In this document: piece by piece, positions 1 to 6,434 of the stretch | Layout of the letters: every line of letters starts with the position of its first letter | How positions within the stretch are numbered: the stretch's first letter is position 1 | Source: Candidatus Paceibacterota bacterium | GTDB taxonomy: Bacteria; Patescibacteriota; Minisyncoccia; Phycocordibacterales; CAJBRS01 | Assembly: GCA_035652395.1 (NCBI GenBank) | Contig: DASRDX010000009.1 | Span: 419,739 to 462,702, forward strand | Reading direction: 5' to 3' | Length of the DNA stretch: 42,964 nt | Translations under genes and position numbers: made by a program | The notes under the pieces: generated by a model | The model's input: only the letters and a program-made list of their open reading frames with translations | What the model was told of the DNA's origin: nothing | Database searches by the model: none

Positions 1-424
1 CCATCCAAACTGCGTCTCGACGTGAAAGATAATCGTTGACGGTGACAATGTGAACGCCTTTGCCTGTTAGGGCGTTTAGATAGGAAGGCAGAGTCGCCAC
101 TAAAGTCTTACCTTCTCCGGTTTTCATTTCGGCAATCTTGCCTTCGTGAATGATCATTCCTCCGATTAATTGAACGTCAAAGGGACGCTGTTTGACTGTG
201 CGCTTGGCTGCTTCGCGAACGACGGCGAAGGCTTCGGGAAGGATCTGCTCAAGCGTCTCGCCTTCGGCGAGACGCTTTTTAAACTCTGAAGTTTTCCCTT
301 TCAGGGCCTCATCTCCTAACGCCGAAATTTCCGCTTCCAAAGCGTTTACTTCTTCAACTTTTGGGCCATAAGTTTTTAAAACTTTAGCGCTAGAGTCACC
401 AAAGAGACTTTTCAGCGAAACCAT
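1..424 (-). CDS. secA: Preprotein translocase ATPase SecA, N-terminal part (cut by window edge)
   Basis: SecA is the motor ATPase that pushes unfolded preproteins through SecYEG. The first 141 residues are present. Visible hallmarks are the N-terminal KSLFG start, the [11 protein letters not shown] segment (residues 62-73), PFDVQLIGG (81-89), Walker A MKTGEGKT (100-107) and VNDYLSRRD (129-137). The remainder lies beyond position 1. The start ATG at 422-424 has an extended -10 box (TGC TATAGT, 433-438) only 8 nt upstream and no Shine-Dalgarno motif, so the mRNA is probably leaderless or nearly so. Codons 49-58 contain a perfect 12-bp palindrome (251-277) that still encodes a normal SecA sequence. 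Identity is near certain. Confidence 0.97.
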   Translation of the reverse strand, partial: MVSLKSLFGDSSAKVLKTYGPKVEEVNALEAEISALGDEALKGKTSEFKKRLAEGETLEQILPEAFAVVREAAKRTVKQRPFDVQLIGGMIIHEGKIAEMKTGEGKTLVATLPSYLNALTGKGVHIVTVNDYLSRRDAVWM

Positions 425-432
425 AGGAAATC

Positions 433-438
433 ACTATA
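433..438 (-). promoter_or_regulatory. -10 box of secA (leaderless-type)
   Basis: TATAGT preceded by TGC (extended -10) with 8 nt between the box and the secA ATG. Transcription would start at or within a nucleotide or two of the start codon. Confidence 0.55.
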
Positions 439-444
439 GCATAA

Positions 445-482
445 AAAAATAATGCCCTCGACGCGCTTCGCATCGAGGGCAT
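445..482 (-). terminator. Rho-independent terminator after the 228-aa gene
   Basis: The 10-nt arm ATGCCCTCGA pairs with TCGAGGGCAT around a GC-rich inner loop (452-482). On the minus strand it is followed by ATTATTTTTTTATG. It ends the transcript of the gene at 519-1205 just before the secA promoter. Confidence 0.8.
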
Positions 483-518
483 AAATCTTAAACTGCAATC
501 TGAGACAGAGAACTTGAA

Positions 519-1205
519 CTACTTGCGAGCGACGAACACGAAGAGGTCGTCAGCGGCCCAGAAGTGACCCGGCTCGCCAAGGTGGCCGCAGAGCCACTGC
601 CCGACATCATTGTGAGCAACATCGAACACGAGCGGATAGCCGTCCGAATCCCGAATATACTCCATTCCGATCCAGAGGCATTCACCACGGGGCTGATCCT
701 TGTATTGCAACCGAAGTTGCGGACCAACTTCAGCCGGACAGAGTCCTAGACCGATTTCTTTGGCACGAGCATAAATGTCTCTTTGGATGGCGCCCTCTTT
801 GAAGTAAAGATCGGCAACTGAAACTACAACGAGGTCGATGTTGTGCATCTTTTTAGCAACTGTGAAATCCTTCTGATCAAGAACATTGTTTCCCCAGCCA
901 TTGATACGATACCCATCGTTTTTTAAGTCACGACGAAAATCGTCAGCGGTCCGTAGCGGTGTTCCGATAACAATACTCTTCCAAACTTTAAAGTTTGCTT
1001 TAAAGTGTGGTAGAATCAGACGCCGAAAGTCGTCGCGTTTGATCTTGCCGAAATCAGAAGTGGCAATTGCTTCGGCAAAGTCGGCAAAGTGACCGCTTTC
1101 TAAGACGCTTTGAAGTTTTTTATGATTGACTCCTTTATCGTCCAGGATTCGGATTATCTTTCCAAGCTGATTTGGTGTAAACACTATACTGTCATCTTTC
1201 TTCAT
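519..1205 (-). CDS. Hypothetical protein, 228 aa
   Basis: I do not recognise a characterised family. The protein is soluble (no signal peptide or membrane segment), starts MKKDDSIVFTPNQLGKI, and has a C-terminal half rich in Trp and aromatic residues (WIGMEYIRDSDGYPLVFD, then WLCGHLGEPGHFWAADDLFVF). Unlike most genes here it has a canonical Shine-Dalgarno start: TGGAGGAATCCAC before the ATG. Its leader of about 100 nt contains a small GAAA-tetraloop hairpin (1231-1244) and an AGCCTA/TAGGTT dyad (1246-1260). It is a single-gene transcript closed by the terminator at 452-482. The different start architecture suggests a different regulatory history from its neighbours. Confidence 0.75.
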   Translation of the reverse strand: MKKDDSIVFTPNQLGKIIRILDDKGVNHKKLQSVLESGHFADFAEAIATSDFGKIKRDDFRRLILPHFKANFKVWKSIVIGTPLRTADDFRRDLKNDGYRINGWGNNVLDQKDFTVAKKMHNIDLVVVSVADLYFKEGAIQRDIYARAKEIGLGLCPAEVGPQLRLQYKDQPRGECLWIGMEYIRDSDGYPLVFDVAHNDVGQWLCGHLGEPGHFWAADDLFVFVARK

Positions 1206-1230
1206 GTGGATTCCTCCAGTTGAACGCTGT

Positions 1231-1260
1231 CTTCCTTTCGGAAGGAGCCTAGTTTAGGTT
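1231..1260 (-). promoter_or_regulatory. 5' leader structures of the 228-aa gene
   Basis: On the minus strand CTTCC-GAAA-GGAAG (1231-1244) forms a stem with a GNRA tetraloop. Next to it lies the dyad AACCTA-AAC-TAGGCT (1246-1260). An almost identical dyad (AACCTA-TCT-TAGGTT) sits upstream of the gene at 5899. The role is unknown; it could be an operator or an RNA hairpin. Confidence 0.35.
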
Positions 1261-1339
1261 GATGTTGCCTTACTTGTATAAGGAACTGTTCTTCAATAAT
1301 ATACCATATTTATCTAAAAAATCAAGTCGCTGACAAAAC

Positions 1340-1365
1340 AAAAACCCCTCTTTTGAGGGGTTTTT
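1340..1365 (-). terminator. Bidirectional-looking terminator
   Basis: AAAAACCCCTC-TTTT-GAGGGGTTTTT is a perfect hairpin with T-runs on both strands. It lies directly downstream of the 35-aa basic-protein gene at 1385-1492 on the minus strand. Confidence 0.85.
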
Positions 1366-1384
1366 GTAAGTAGGAAGAAGATCC

Positions 1385-1492
1385 TTATCTTCGTCGGCGC
1401 TTGGCGGCTTTCTTGGCCTTTCGCTTTGGAGCCTTTCGCTTTGCGGCTTTTCTCTTTTTCTTTGCCATAGATTTTTTTATCGTCTTCTTCAT
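1385..1492 (-). CDS. Tiny Lys/Arg-rich basic protein, 35 aa
   Basis: It begins MKKTIKKSMAKKKRKAAK and ends in four arginines; more than half the residues are Lys or Arg, with the rest mostly Ala. This resembles the C-terminal tail of histone H1-like or AlgP-like DNA-binding proteins and suggests a nucleic-acid-binding polypeptide. The ATG at 1492 is chosen because AGAGGG lies 6 nt upstream; an in-frame ATG at 1498 would abut that motif. A terminator at 1340-1365 closes the transcript, which supports a real gene. No specific function can be assigned. Confidence 0.65.
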   Translation of the reverse strand: MKKTIKKSMAKKKRKAAKRKAPKRKAKKAAKRRRR

Positions 1493-1498
1493 TTCCAT

Positions 1499-1788
1499 CC
1501 CTCTAAAGAAGTTGCGAATGAAACGAATCCGACGAGAGATTATTTTTTAATAGGTTTTCCGATAAAAATTTTTCGACCCCTGCCTAATCCCTTAAAACAG
1601 GAACAAAAATTTTTCCGAAAACTTAATATAATTATCTAACACTGACACTCAATTACAATGGCTTAAGCAATTTAAGTGTGGATAACTACATTTTGGGAAC
1701 AGGAGAGTTTTTGAACAAATTACAGAAATGTTTTTGAAACTTTTCAGTAAAAATAAAATTTGAGAATTATTTTTAATTTCTGGTTGTG
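1499..1788. other. AT-rich intergenic region with an imperfect inverted repeat
   Basis: No gene seen. Around 1553-1623 two arms, GTTTTCCGATAAAAATTTTT and its near-complement AAAAATTTTTCCGAAAAC, flank CGACCCCTGCC. The centre resembles the GCGACCCCGCC core of the tRNA-linked repeats at 7981, 36875 and 37100 and could be a decayed copy. A single perfect DnaA box (TGTGGATAA, 1677-1685) is present, but without neighbouring boxes it does not mark an origin. Confidence 0.4.
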
Positions 1789-2100
1789 TTAGAAATCTAG
1801 TAAAACATCTCGAAAATTTTCAATCCGATCTTTTTTATTTATCTTAATTCCTTCTTTTTTATAAAGTGCCAGTCGCCTCTTCCGATGACGAGCGCTTACC
1901 CAAATCCGTCCATCAGAATAAACAATGCGATGGAAAGGGATTTTGGCTCCCCGCTCATATGCCTTGCCTAAAATAGCTGTTACTGAACGAGCTGATTGTC
2001 TGCCGCCTCCGGCGGCGCGGGCAATGCGCCCGTATGTACTGACTCGGCCGGCCGGAATTGAAAGAGCGATTTTCACTACCCTCTCACTAAAAGTGGTCAT
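1789..2100 (-). CDS. Alkyltransferase-like protein (ATL), MGMT DNA-binding domain
   Basis: This 103-aa protein is the C-terminal DNA-binding domain of O6-alkylguanine-DNA alkyltransferases. SIPAGRVSTYGRIA (14-27) is the helix-turn-helix region, and Arg38 in ARSV corresponds to the 'arginine finger' that fills the gap left by the flipped base. The alkyl-acceptor motif PCHR is replaced by PFHR (55-58), so the catalytic cysteine is missing. ATL proteins, known from E. coli YbaZ and S. pombe Atl1, bind alkylated DNA and hand it to nucleotide excision repair rather than repairing it themselves. The ATG overlaps the stop of the upstream gene by one base (TAATG), indicating translational coupling with the MliC-like gene. 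Confidence 0.88.
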   Translation of the reverse strand: MTTFSERVVKIALSIPAGRVSTYGRIARAAGGGRQSARSVTAILGKAYERGAKIPFHRIVYSDGRIWVSARHRKRRLALYKKEGIKINKKDRIENFRDVLLDF

Positions 2101-2579
2101 TAGTGAACGACGATACAGTTCTGGTAGAGATTTCCCCCTACATTTAAAGAAGCTTCGTCCCCTTCCACATAGAAGGAGTTTTTGGCAGATTCAAAGAGGT
2201 GGGGGCTCGAAGTACTCTGGTTTAAGGTCATTTCACTTTTATCACTAAAGACAATTCTGACGTTCGGCTGATTAAAATAAGCGGTGAAAGTTTTGCCGGC
2301 ATCACATTTGAAAGTGCTAGAATTCTGAAGATTAGGTGTGTAATCTGGGCCGGTACTTCCTCGTATGACCGTATGGATATTCACTGTTCCGGAAGTCTGT
2401 CCAGAAGTCTGATTGGCTGATTGAGATTGATCTGTTGAAGAAGTGGCCGTAAGTGAAGTATTTATATTAGAAGCAACATCTGCACGATGCGAATGTAGAT
2501 AGAAGCCACCGCCAATTGCTAGAGCGGCTACAATGATTATAAGAAGAGGAATAATAAAACCTTTTTGGGAATTTTTCAT
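2100..2579 (-). CDS. Membrane-anchored MliC-like lysozyme inhibitor
   Basis: An N-terminal membrane segment (residues 7-27, FIIPLLIIIVAALAIGGGFY) is followed by a Ser/Thr/Gln-rich linker (40-66) and a compact domain at 88-159. The domain has the MliC/PliC pattern: FKCDAGKTFTAYF, VRIVFSDKSEMTL, a FYVEGDEASL strand and a final cysteine (Cys92 and Cys155 could form the disulfide). MliC-family proteins inhibit C-type lysozyme at the cell surface. It is followed, with a one-base overlap, by the ATL gene. The family call rests on motif pattern and the predicted surface location; the inhibitory activity is inferred. Confidence 0.7.
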   Translation of the reverse strand: MKNSQKGFIIPLLIIIVAALAIGGGFYLHSHRADVASNINTSLTATSSTDQSQSANQTSGQTSGTVNIHTVIRGSTGPDYTPNLQNSSTFKCDAGKTFTAYFNQPNVRIVFSDKSEMTLNQSTSSPHLFESAKNSFYVEGDEASLNVGGNLYQNCIVVH

Positions 2580-2600
2580 AAGATAATGATTAATGAGTGA

Positions 2601-2834
2601 TTATTTTTTCTCGACGACAATTGAGCATTTAGTAAGCATGGCTGCCGCTGCTCCAACGGCAGCCAAAACCGGGGCAATAATGACACCAATAGCTCCCACA
2701 GTTAAAGGAATTTCCAAAATACTTTCTCCTTTCTCATTTTTAATACTGATGCGACGAATATTACCCTGACGAACCAATTCCTTCACTTTCGCCAGAAGTT
2801 CCTCGCCGTTAATTTTAAATTCTTCGGTAGCCAT
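2601..2834 (-). CDS. DUF4342 domain protein, 77 aa
   Basis: Starts MATEEFKINGEELLAKVKELV, followed by ISIKNEKGESILEIPLTVG and a hydrophobic segment with APVLAAVGAAAAMLTKCSIVVEK. This is the DUF4342 pattern: a helical N-terminus, a small beta unit and one membrane-inserting segment. Function is unknown; the N-terminal 'KVKELVRQGN' helix resembles UBA-like folds. The ATG at 2834 is preferred over the in-frame GTG at 2882 because TGC-TATAAT lies exactly 6 nt before it (leaderless start), and the GTG would translate a hairpin. Confidence 0.8.
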   Translation of the reverse strand: MATEEFKINGEELLAKVKELVRQGNIRRISIKNEKGESILEIPLTVGAIGVIIAPVLAAVGAAAAMLTKCSIVVEKK

Positions 2835-2840
2835 CAGGAA

Positions 2841-2846
2841 ATTATA
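2841..2846 (-). promoter_or_regulatory. -10 box, leaderless promoter of the DUF4342 gene
   Basis: TGC-TATAAT with 6 nt to the ATG. Transcription should start on or next to the A of the start codon. Confidence 0.7.
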
Positions 2847-2860
2847 GCACTTTTTAATTT

Positions 2861-2885
2861 GAGGTGGCCGCTTCGCGGCCACCTC
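2861..2885. repeat. Perfect GC-rich palindrome, 11-bp stem
   Basis: GAGGTGGCCGC-TTC-GCGGCCACCTC lies just past the stop of the 170-aa gene (2889). No T-run follows on the minus strand, so it is not a canonical terminator. It has the same GCCGC-TTC/GAA-GCGGC core as palindromes found inside coding regions here. Confidence 0.7.
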
Positions 2886-2888
2886 CTC

Positions 2889-3401
2889 CTAACTCTTAGA
2901 AATCCTAAAAGTAAATCGATAGTCGTTTGGACTGATCGGGGCACTCGCCTTTTTTATCGGCGCCACATTGATAAGCTCTCCCGTCCACCCATACATATTA
3001 ATCGGTTTATTAAGTTCTGCTGTTTGGGTAGTAAATAGCTGTCTTTGCTGGAGCTTGATATTAACCTTGACAGTTCCTGCCCAAATACAATTAACATCTA
3101 CCGGACAGCGGCTATCTTCTACTACCTCTACAACCGTGGCAGTAATTCCACTTCTAGTTACGCTCTGATTTAGTCCGACCGTAAATGTGTCCGGACTAAC
3201 TGCGCCGATGGAAGTGGTTGAAGAAGCGCTGGAAGTTGAAGTGGGCACAAATGGATTTGGAGAAGAGGTGGCGGAATAGTCGGTAGAAGTAGCTTCGCCT
3301 CCCAAGCCGCTAAAGGTAGTAGCACCCCTATTCATCAAATACAAAAGAGTGGCTAAAAGCACAATAATGATAATCAACCAGATAAGAAGCCTTTTTGTCA
3401 T
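2889..3401 (-). CDS. Membrane-anchored extracellular protein with DSRCP...CIWAG motif
   Basis: 170 aa: an N-terminal membrane anchor (residues 4-23), a Ser/Thr/Pro-rich spacer (35-66), and a C-terminal beta-rich domain. The domain holds SRCPVDVNCIWAGTVKVNI, a two-cysteine motif seen in a family of small bacterial extracellular or lipoprotein domains of unknown function. The domain is probably displayed outside the membrane with a Cys-Cys disulfide. AATATAAT directly abuts the ATG. Function is not known. Confidence 0.7.
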   Translation of the reverse strand: MTKRLLIWLIIIIVLLATLLYLMNRGATTFSGLGGEATSTDYSATSSPNPFVPTSTSSASSTTSIGAVSPDTFTVGLNQSVTRSGITATVVEVVEDSRCPVDVNCIWAGTVKVNIKLQQRQLFTTQTAELNKPINMYGWTGELINVAPIKKASAPISPNDYRFTFRISKS

Positions 3402-3431
3402 ATTATATTCGACTCTTTAATTAGTTTAATC

Positions 3432-3983
3432 TTACACCCTAGCCGTCTCGGACATCAATGCATATATTTTTCGAACGGAATTCGGGTTGCGAATGGTCAT
3501 CTGCCGATAAAGCTCGCTGCCAACCATCCTTTTTACAATCCGACTCTTGTTAAAATTTTTCCGATCTATCCTCCAGATTAGGGCACCCTTTACGTATTTA
3601 ATATCTTCGATTTTCGAATTGAAGGGCAGCTCCTTCACCAGACTCTTCTTATCAATTCCCCGCCACAGAAACATTACGTCGCATTTCACCTTCTCATCAT
3701 TAATCCAGATTTTCGGAATGGTTTTGACTATTTTTTTAATCTCTCCGAGGTTCTTCAATAGCACTCTGATAGGCATTTTAAAATCTTTCTCTATAGTTTT
3801 CTCAATCTTTCTGGTCAGATTTTTCTCATTTTTTGACATGGCTTGAAAAATAATATTGCCGGAATTAATAAAAGTTTTAACATTTGAAAAACCCAACGCT
3901 CTGAACGTTTCCGCCAGTTTCTTCATCTCCACTTTCCGATTACCACCGACATTGATGCCGCGAAGGAGAGCTACATACGTCAT
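3432..3983 (-). CDS. DUF1697 family protein
   Basis: 183 aa beginning MTYVALLRGINVGGNRKVEMKKL, continuing with LGFSNVKTFINSGNIIFQ: the diagnostic N-terminal pattern of DUF1697. Full length for the family, cytosolic, no membrane segments. DUF1697 proteins are widespread and uncharacterised. Single-gene transcript between unrelated neighbours. Confidence 0.9.
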   Translation of the reverse strand: MTYVALLRGINVGGNRKVEMKKLAETFRALGFSNVKTFINSGNIIFQAMSKNEKNLTRKIEKTIEKDFKMPIRVLLKNLGEIKKIVKTIPKIWINDEKVKCDVMFLWRGIDKKSLVKELPFNSKIEDIKYVKGALIWRIDRKNFNKSRIVKRMVGSELYRQMTIRNPNSVRKIYALMSETARV

Positions 3984-4020
3984 AAGAATCCATTTATAGA
4001 AATAATATTAACTAATTTTA

Positions 4021-4062
4021 AATAAAAAGACTCGTCTTCTGCTTGCGCATGATGACTGAGTC
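4021..4062 (-). terminator. Terminator after the 238-aa phosphatase gene
   Basis: GACTC-A-GTC pairs with GAC-GAGTC (4029-4062); on the minus strand TTTTTATTT follows immediately. Confidence 0.65.
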
Positions 4063-4085
4063 TGACTTAACCGAGAGAATACTTT

Positions 4086-4802
4086 TTAGGCCAACACTTC
4101 GTTGTACTCTCGTAACTCGAGGCGATTCGTGAATGGATCGAACTGGTAGGTTGTAACACCACAGTTCTTGGGCGATTGCCCCGGAGGCCACTTCTCCGCT
4201 TGATCATATTCCCAATGCTCAAGAAGAGCTCGGAAGCATCGGATGGTTCCTCCGTGAGTCACCACCAAAACCTTCTGTCTGGGTTTTGTCCGAAAAATCA
4301 TGTCCAGAAAGAGTTCGACTCGACTACACATTTGAGCCAAACTCTCACCACCGGGCGGAGCGGCCATAAAACCTCCGAATGTCTCCCAGTATTTTCGCAG
4401 ATATGGGAAATTCGTTTCCACCTCTTCCTCAGTCATGTCATAGGTATATCCCGGATCGCGTTCCCGAATCTGCATTCGCTGACGCAATTCGATCTTTTCA
4501 CGTTCCTCGTTAGTGTACGCTTGAAGAATCCCCTCTCGCGTGCGATTCGTACGAAGGTAACCTGAAGTGTAAGCGTAGTCGAAAACTCCGAATCTTTCAC
4601 GAATTTTTGATCCTAATCGCAGAGCATGCTCCCAGCCTGCCTCCGTCAGATCGATCTTGTGATCTGGAATTCCGACCACCTTACTTCGGGCATCGTCATC
4701 GGCAAAATATGTTGAGCCCTTCTTTGCTTCGTTCCGAAGTGATTCTGCGTGGCGAACCAGCACCAGAAGCGCTGGCCGGCGCATTACTTTATCTTTGTCC
4801 AT
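4086..4802 (-). CDS. Histidine phosphatase superfamily protein (phosphoglycerate mutase-like)
   Basis: 238 aa with the family signature LVRHAES (Arg17, His18, the phospho-acceptor) near the N-terminus, Arg in TSGYLRT (84), PPGGES (149-154) and the second histidine in VVTHGGTIR (His183). These residues form the catalytic phosphate pocket. Substrate cannot be told: members include cofactor-dependent phosphoglycerate mutase, cobalamin phosphatases and general phosphatases. It is divergent from a paralogous phosphatase at 4960, and both genes carry the same 17-nt leader sequence. Confidence 0.88.
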   Translation of the reverse strand: MDKDKVMRRPALLVLVRHAESLRNEAKKGSTYFADDDARSKVVGIPDHKIDLTEAGWEHALRLGSKIRERFGVFDYAYTSGYLRTNRTREGILQAYTNEEREKIELRQRMQIRERDPGYTYDMTEEEVETNFPYLRKYWETFGGFMAAPPGGESLAQMCSRVELFLDMIFRTKPRQKVLVVTHGGTIRCFRALLEHWEYDQAEKWPPGQSPKNCGVTTYQFDPFTNRLELREYNEVLA

Positions 4803-4807
4803 TAAAT

Positions 4808-4952
4808 TGTTCTTTCTTTTGTTGTTCTAATTCGAAATTAACACCTTAAGACAAGAGTGTCAATTTCATTTAAGAGTTGCTTTTAGAGCAGTGTTGGAAC
4901 TATTTTTGAAAATATGATAAGTTCGAAATAGAAATCAACAAAAGAAAGAACA
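4808..4952. repeat. Inverted copies of a shared 5' leader between two phosphatase genes
   Basis: CAACAAAAGAAAGAACA occurs just upstream of both divergent genes: on the minus strand at 4808-4824 and on the plus strand at 4936-4952, identical over 17 nt. Similarity extends further upstream (TTCGAA-TAGAA in both). This suggests an inverted duplication that carried the leader with the gene, or a conserved purine-rich translation or regulatory element. Confidence 0.8.
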
Positions 4953-4959
4953 TAATAAT

Positions 4960-5775
4960 ATGGGGATGCCAAACAACCTTGTCTTAGTCCGACATGGTGA
5001 ATCCGAAGGAAACATTGCCGTGGCCCGCTCCAAAAAGGGCGATCACAGCGCATACGAAGGCGACTTCAAAAATCGTCACAGCTCCTTGTGGAGACTCTCT
5101 GCTTTAGGAGTTAAACAAGCCCAACTTACCGGTGAGTGGATCAGAGAAAACGTCACTCATATCAGACCTCAATTCCACCGATTCTATACATCGGAGTATC
5201 TGAGGGCGATGGAAACAGCCGCCTTGCTGGATATACCTGAGGCCAAGTGGTTCACGGAATTCTATCTTCGTGAAAGAAACTGGGGATCACTCGACAGGGT
5301 TTCGGTGAAAGAACGAGAAGAAAAGTTCCAGGAAGCGATGATGGAAAGAGAGATTGATCCGTTTTACTGGACTCCTCCCAATGGCGAATCGCTAGCGGAG
5401 CTTTGCCTGCGGGTTGATCGAGTGCTTAATACCCTCCATCGAGAATGTAACGGTCAGAACGTTATCATCGTTTGTCACGGTGAAGTGATGTGGGCGTTTC
5501 GAGTACGACTGGAGCGTATGTCTCAAGAGCGTTTTCGAAAGTTGGATCAATCGAAAAAGCCAAGTGACAGGATCCACAACTGTCAGGTCATTCACTACAC
5601 CAGAATCAATCCATTTAGAATCGGAGCTCCTACCTCTTCCTATCTAAGTTGGATGCGATCAATCTGTCCGTGGAACTTAAAGTTCTCAACCAAGTGGCAC
5701 CAAATTAATCGCCTCCGATACTCCAACGAGGATCTACTGGAGAGAGTGAAGAAAACCAAACCGCTAATACACTGA
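4960..5775 (+). CDS. Histidine phosphatase superfamily protein, paralogue
   Basis: 271 aa with LVRHGESEGN (Arg11, His12, Glu14), YTSEYLRAMETA (76-87), PPNGESLAEL (139-148) and the second catalytic histidine in IVCHGEVMW (His173). It is more similar in layout to its divergent neighbour at 4086-4802 than to standard PGM and is longer by a basic C-terminal extension (residues 205-271). The alternative in-frame ATG at residue 3 is possible. Substrate unknown. Confidence 0.87.
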   Translation: MGMPNNLVLVRHGESEGNIAVARSKKGDHSAYEGDFKNRHSSLWRLSALGVKQAQLTGEWIRENVTHIRPQFHRFYTSEYLRAMETAALLDIPEAKWFTEFYLRERNWGSLDRVSVKEREEKFQEAMMEREIDPFYWTPPNGESLAELCLRVDRVLNTLHRECNGQNVIIVCHGEVMWAFRVRLERMSQERFRKLDQSKKPSDRIHNCQVIHYTRINPFRIGAPTSSYLSWMRSICPWNLKFSTKWHQINRLRYSNEDLLERVKKTKPLIH

Positions 5776-5848
5776 GAGATTGACCGAAAACACGAAAGTG
5801 TGAGTAGGTTATTTTATTTTTTGAGCTAGCTGTTTGAGGCGATGTTAG

Positions 5849-5863
5849 AACCTATCTTAGGTT
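5849..5863. promoter_or_regulatory. AACCTA-TCT-TAGGTT dyad upstream of the 151-aa gene
   Basis: A perfect 6-bp inverted repeat with a 3-nt spacer, 35 nt before the ATG at 5899. A near copy (AGCCTA-GTT-TAGGTT) lies in the leader of the gene at 519-1205. Confidence 0.35.
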
Positions 5864-5898
5864 GACTCAATCTTTTCTTTAAATTAACCTGAGGGAAG

Positions 5899-6354
5899 AT
5901 GAATGCAATTTGTTGGCTTCTGGGCCATAGAGTTAAAGGCAGGCTGCTTCACATTTGGATTGATCCAAACAAAAGACCAGTTTGGGAAATATGCTGTTGG
6001 AATTGCCCTGAAGACTGGGATTGCCGGAGACATGTTTGGCAGACGTGGTGTACAAGATGTCTAGCCCCTGGCAAATATCTTGATAAAAGAAATCTCTACC
6101 AGAGAACCGTTCCTTGCTGGATTAATCGTTGGAGAAACCGAATCTTCTTTGCTGTAATGCCATTAATTTGGCAATGGAGGTATCGACGAGAAAACCGAGA
6201 GTTTGAGCTAATTACTATCGGTTGGCTTGACGGCCGAAGTGCTCTTGCAACAGCTTTAAGCCAGAAGGAAAAGAATCCCGTTAAAGTCGCTGATATGGTT
6301 GAATATCTCAACCAAAAAGCTAAAGAAAAATTTAGGGCCTTCGACGACCGATAA
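5899..6354 (+). CDS. Hypothetical Cys/Trp-rich protein, 151 aa
   Basis: No family recognised. The N-terminal half holds seven cysteines in CW/CC-type pairs: ICW, ICCWNCPEDWDC (roughly 31-42) and WCTRC (50-54). The spacing is compatible with a zinc ribbon or knuckle. A central aromatic segment (RIFFAVMPLIWQWRY) could be membrane-associated. The C-terminal third is charged and helical. The start ATG follows GAGGGAAG, a weak Shine-Dalgarno-like motif. A terminator hairpin overlaps the stop codon. Confidence 0.6.
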   Translation: MNAICWLLGHRVKGRLLHIWIDPNKRPVWEICCWNCPEDWDCRRHVWQTWCTRCLAPGKYLDKRNLYQRTVPCWINRWRNRIFFAVMPLIWQWRYRRENREFELITIGWLDGRSALATALSQKEKNPVKVADMVEYLNQKAKEKFRAFDDR

Positions 6355-6380
6355 TTAAATATTAATCGGTCATTTTATTT
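6346..6380 (+). terminator. Terminator of the 151-aa gene
   Basis: GACCGAT pairs with ATCGGTC (6346-6371), followed by ATTTTATTT. The stem begins within the last codons of the gene. Confidence 0.65.
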
Positions 6381-6395
6381 AATTTCACTAGCTGC

Positions 6396-6413
6396 CCGTC
6401 TGGTAGGAGGTTG
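6396..6413. repeat. Direct repeat copy 1
   Basis: CCGTCTGGTAGGAGGTTG, repeated exactly at 7077-7094. The two copies bracket the methyltransferase gene at 6435-7055. Confidence 0.7.
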
Positions 6414-6434
6414 GAATTTTCTATAATTCCCTTA

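Noticed and set aside
1677-1685. Perfect DnaA box TGTGGATAA
   Set aside because: Only one box, no AT-rich unwinding cluster with further boxes and no dnaA or dnaN nearby, so not evidence of an origin.
2835-2882. GTG start extending the DUF4342 protein by 16 residues
   Set aside because: The extension would translate a perfect hairpin and start upstream of the TATAAT box that serves the ATG at 2834.
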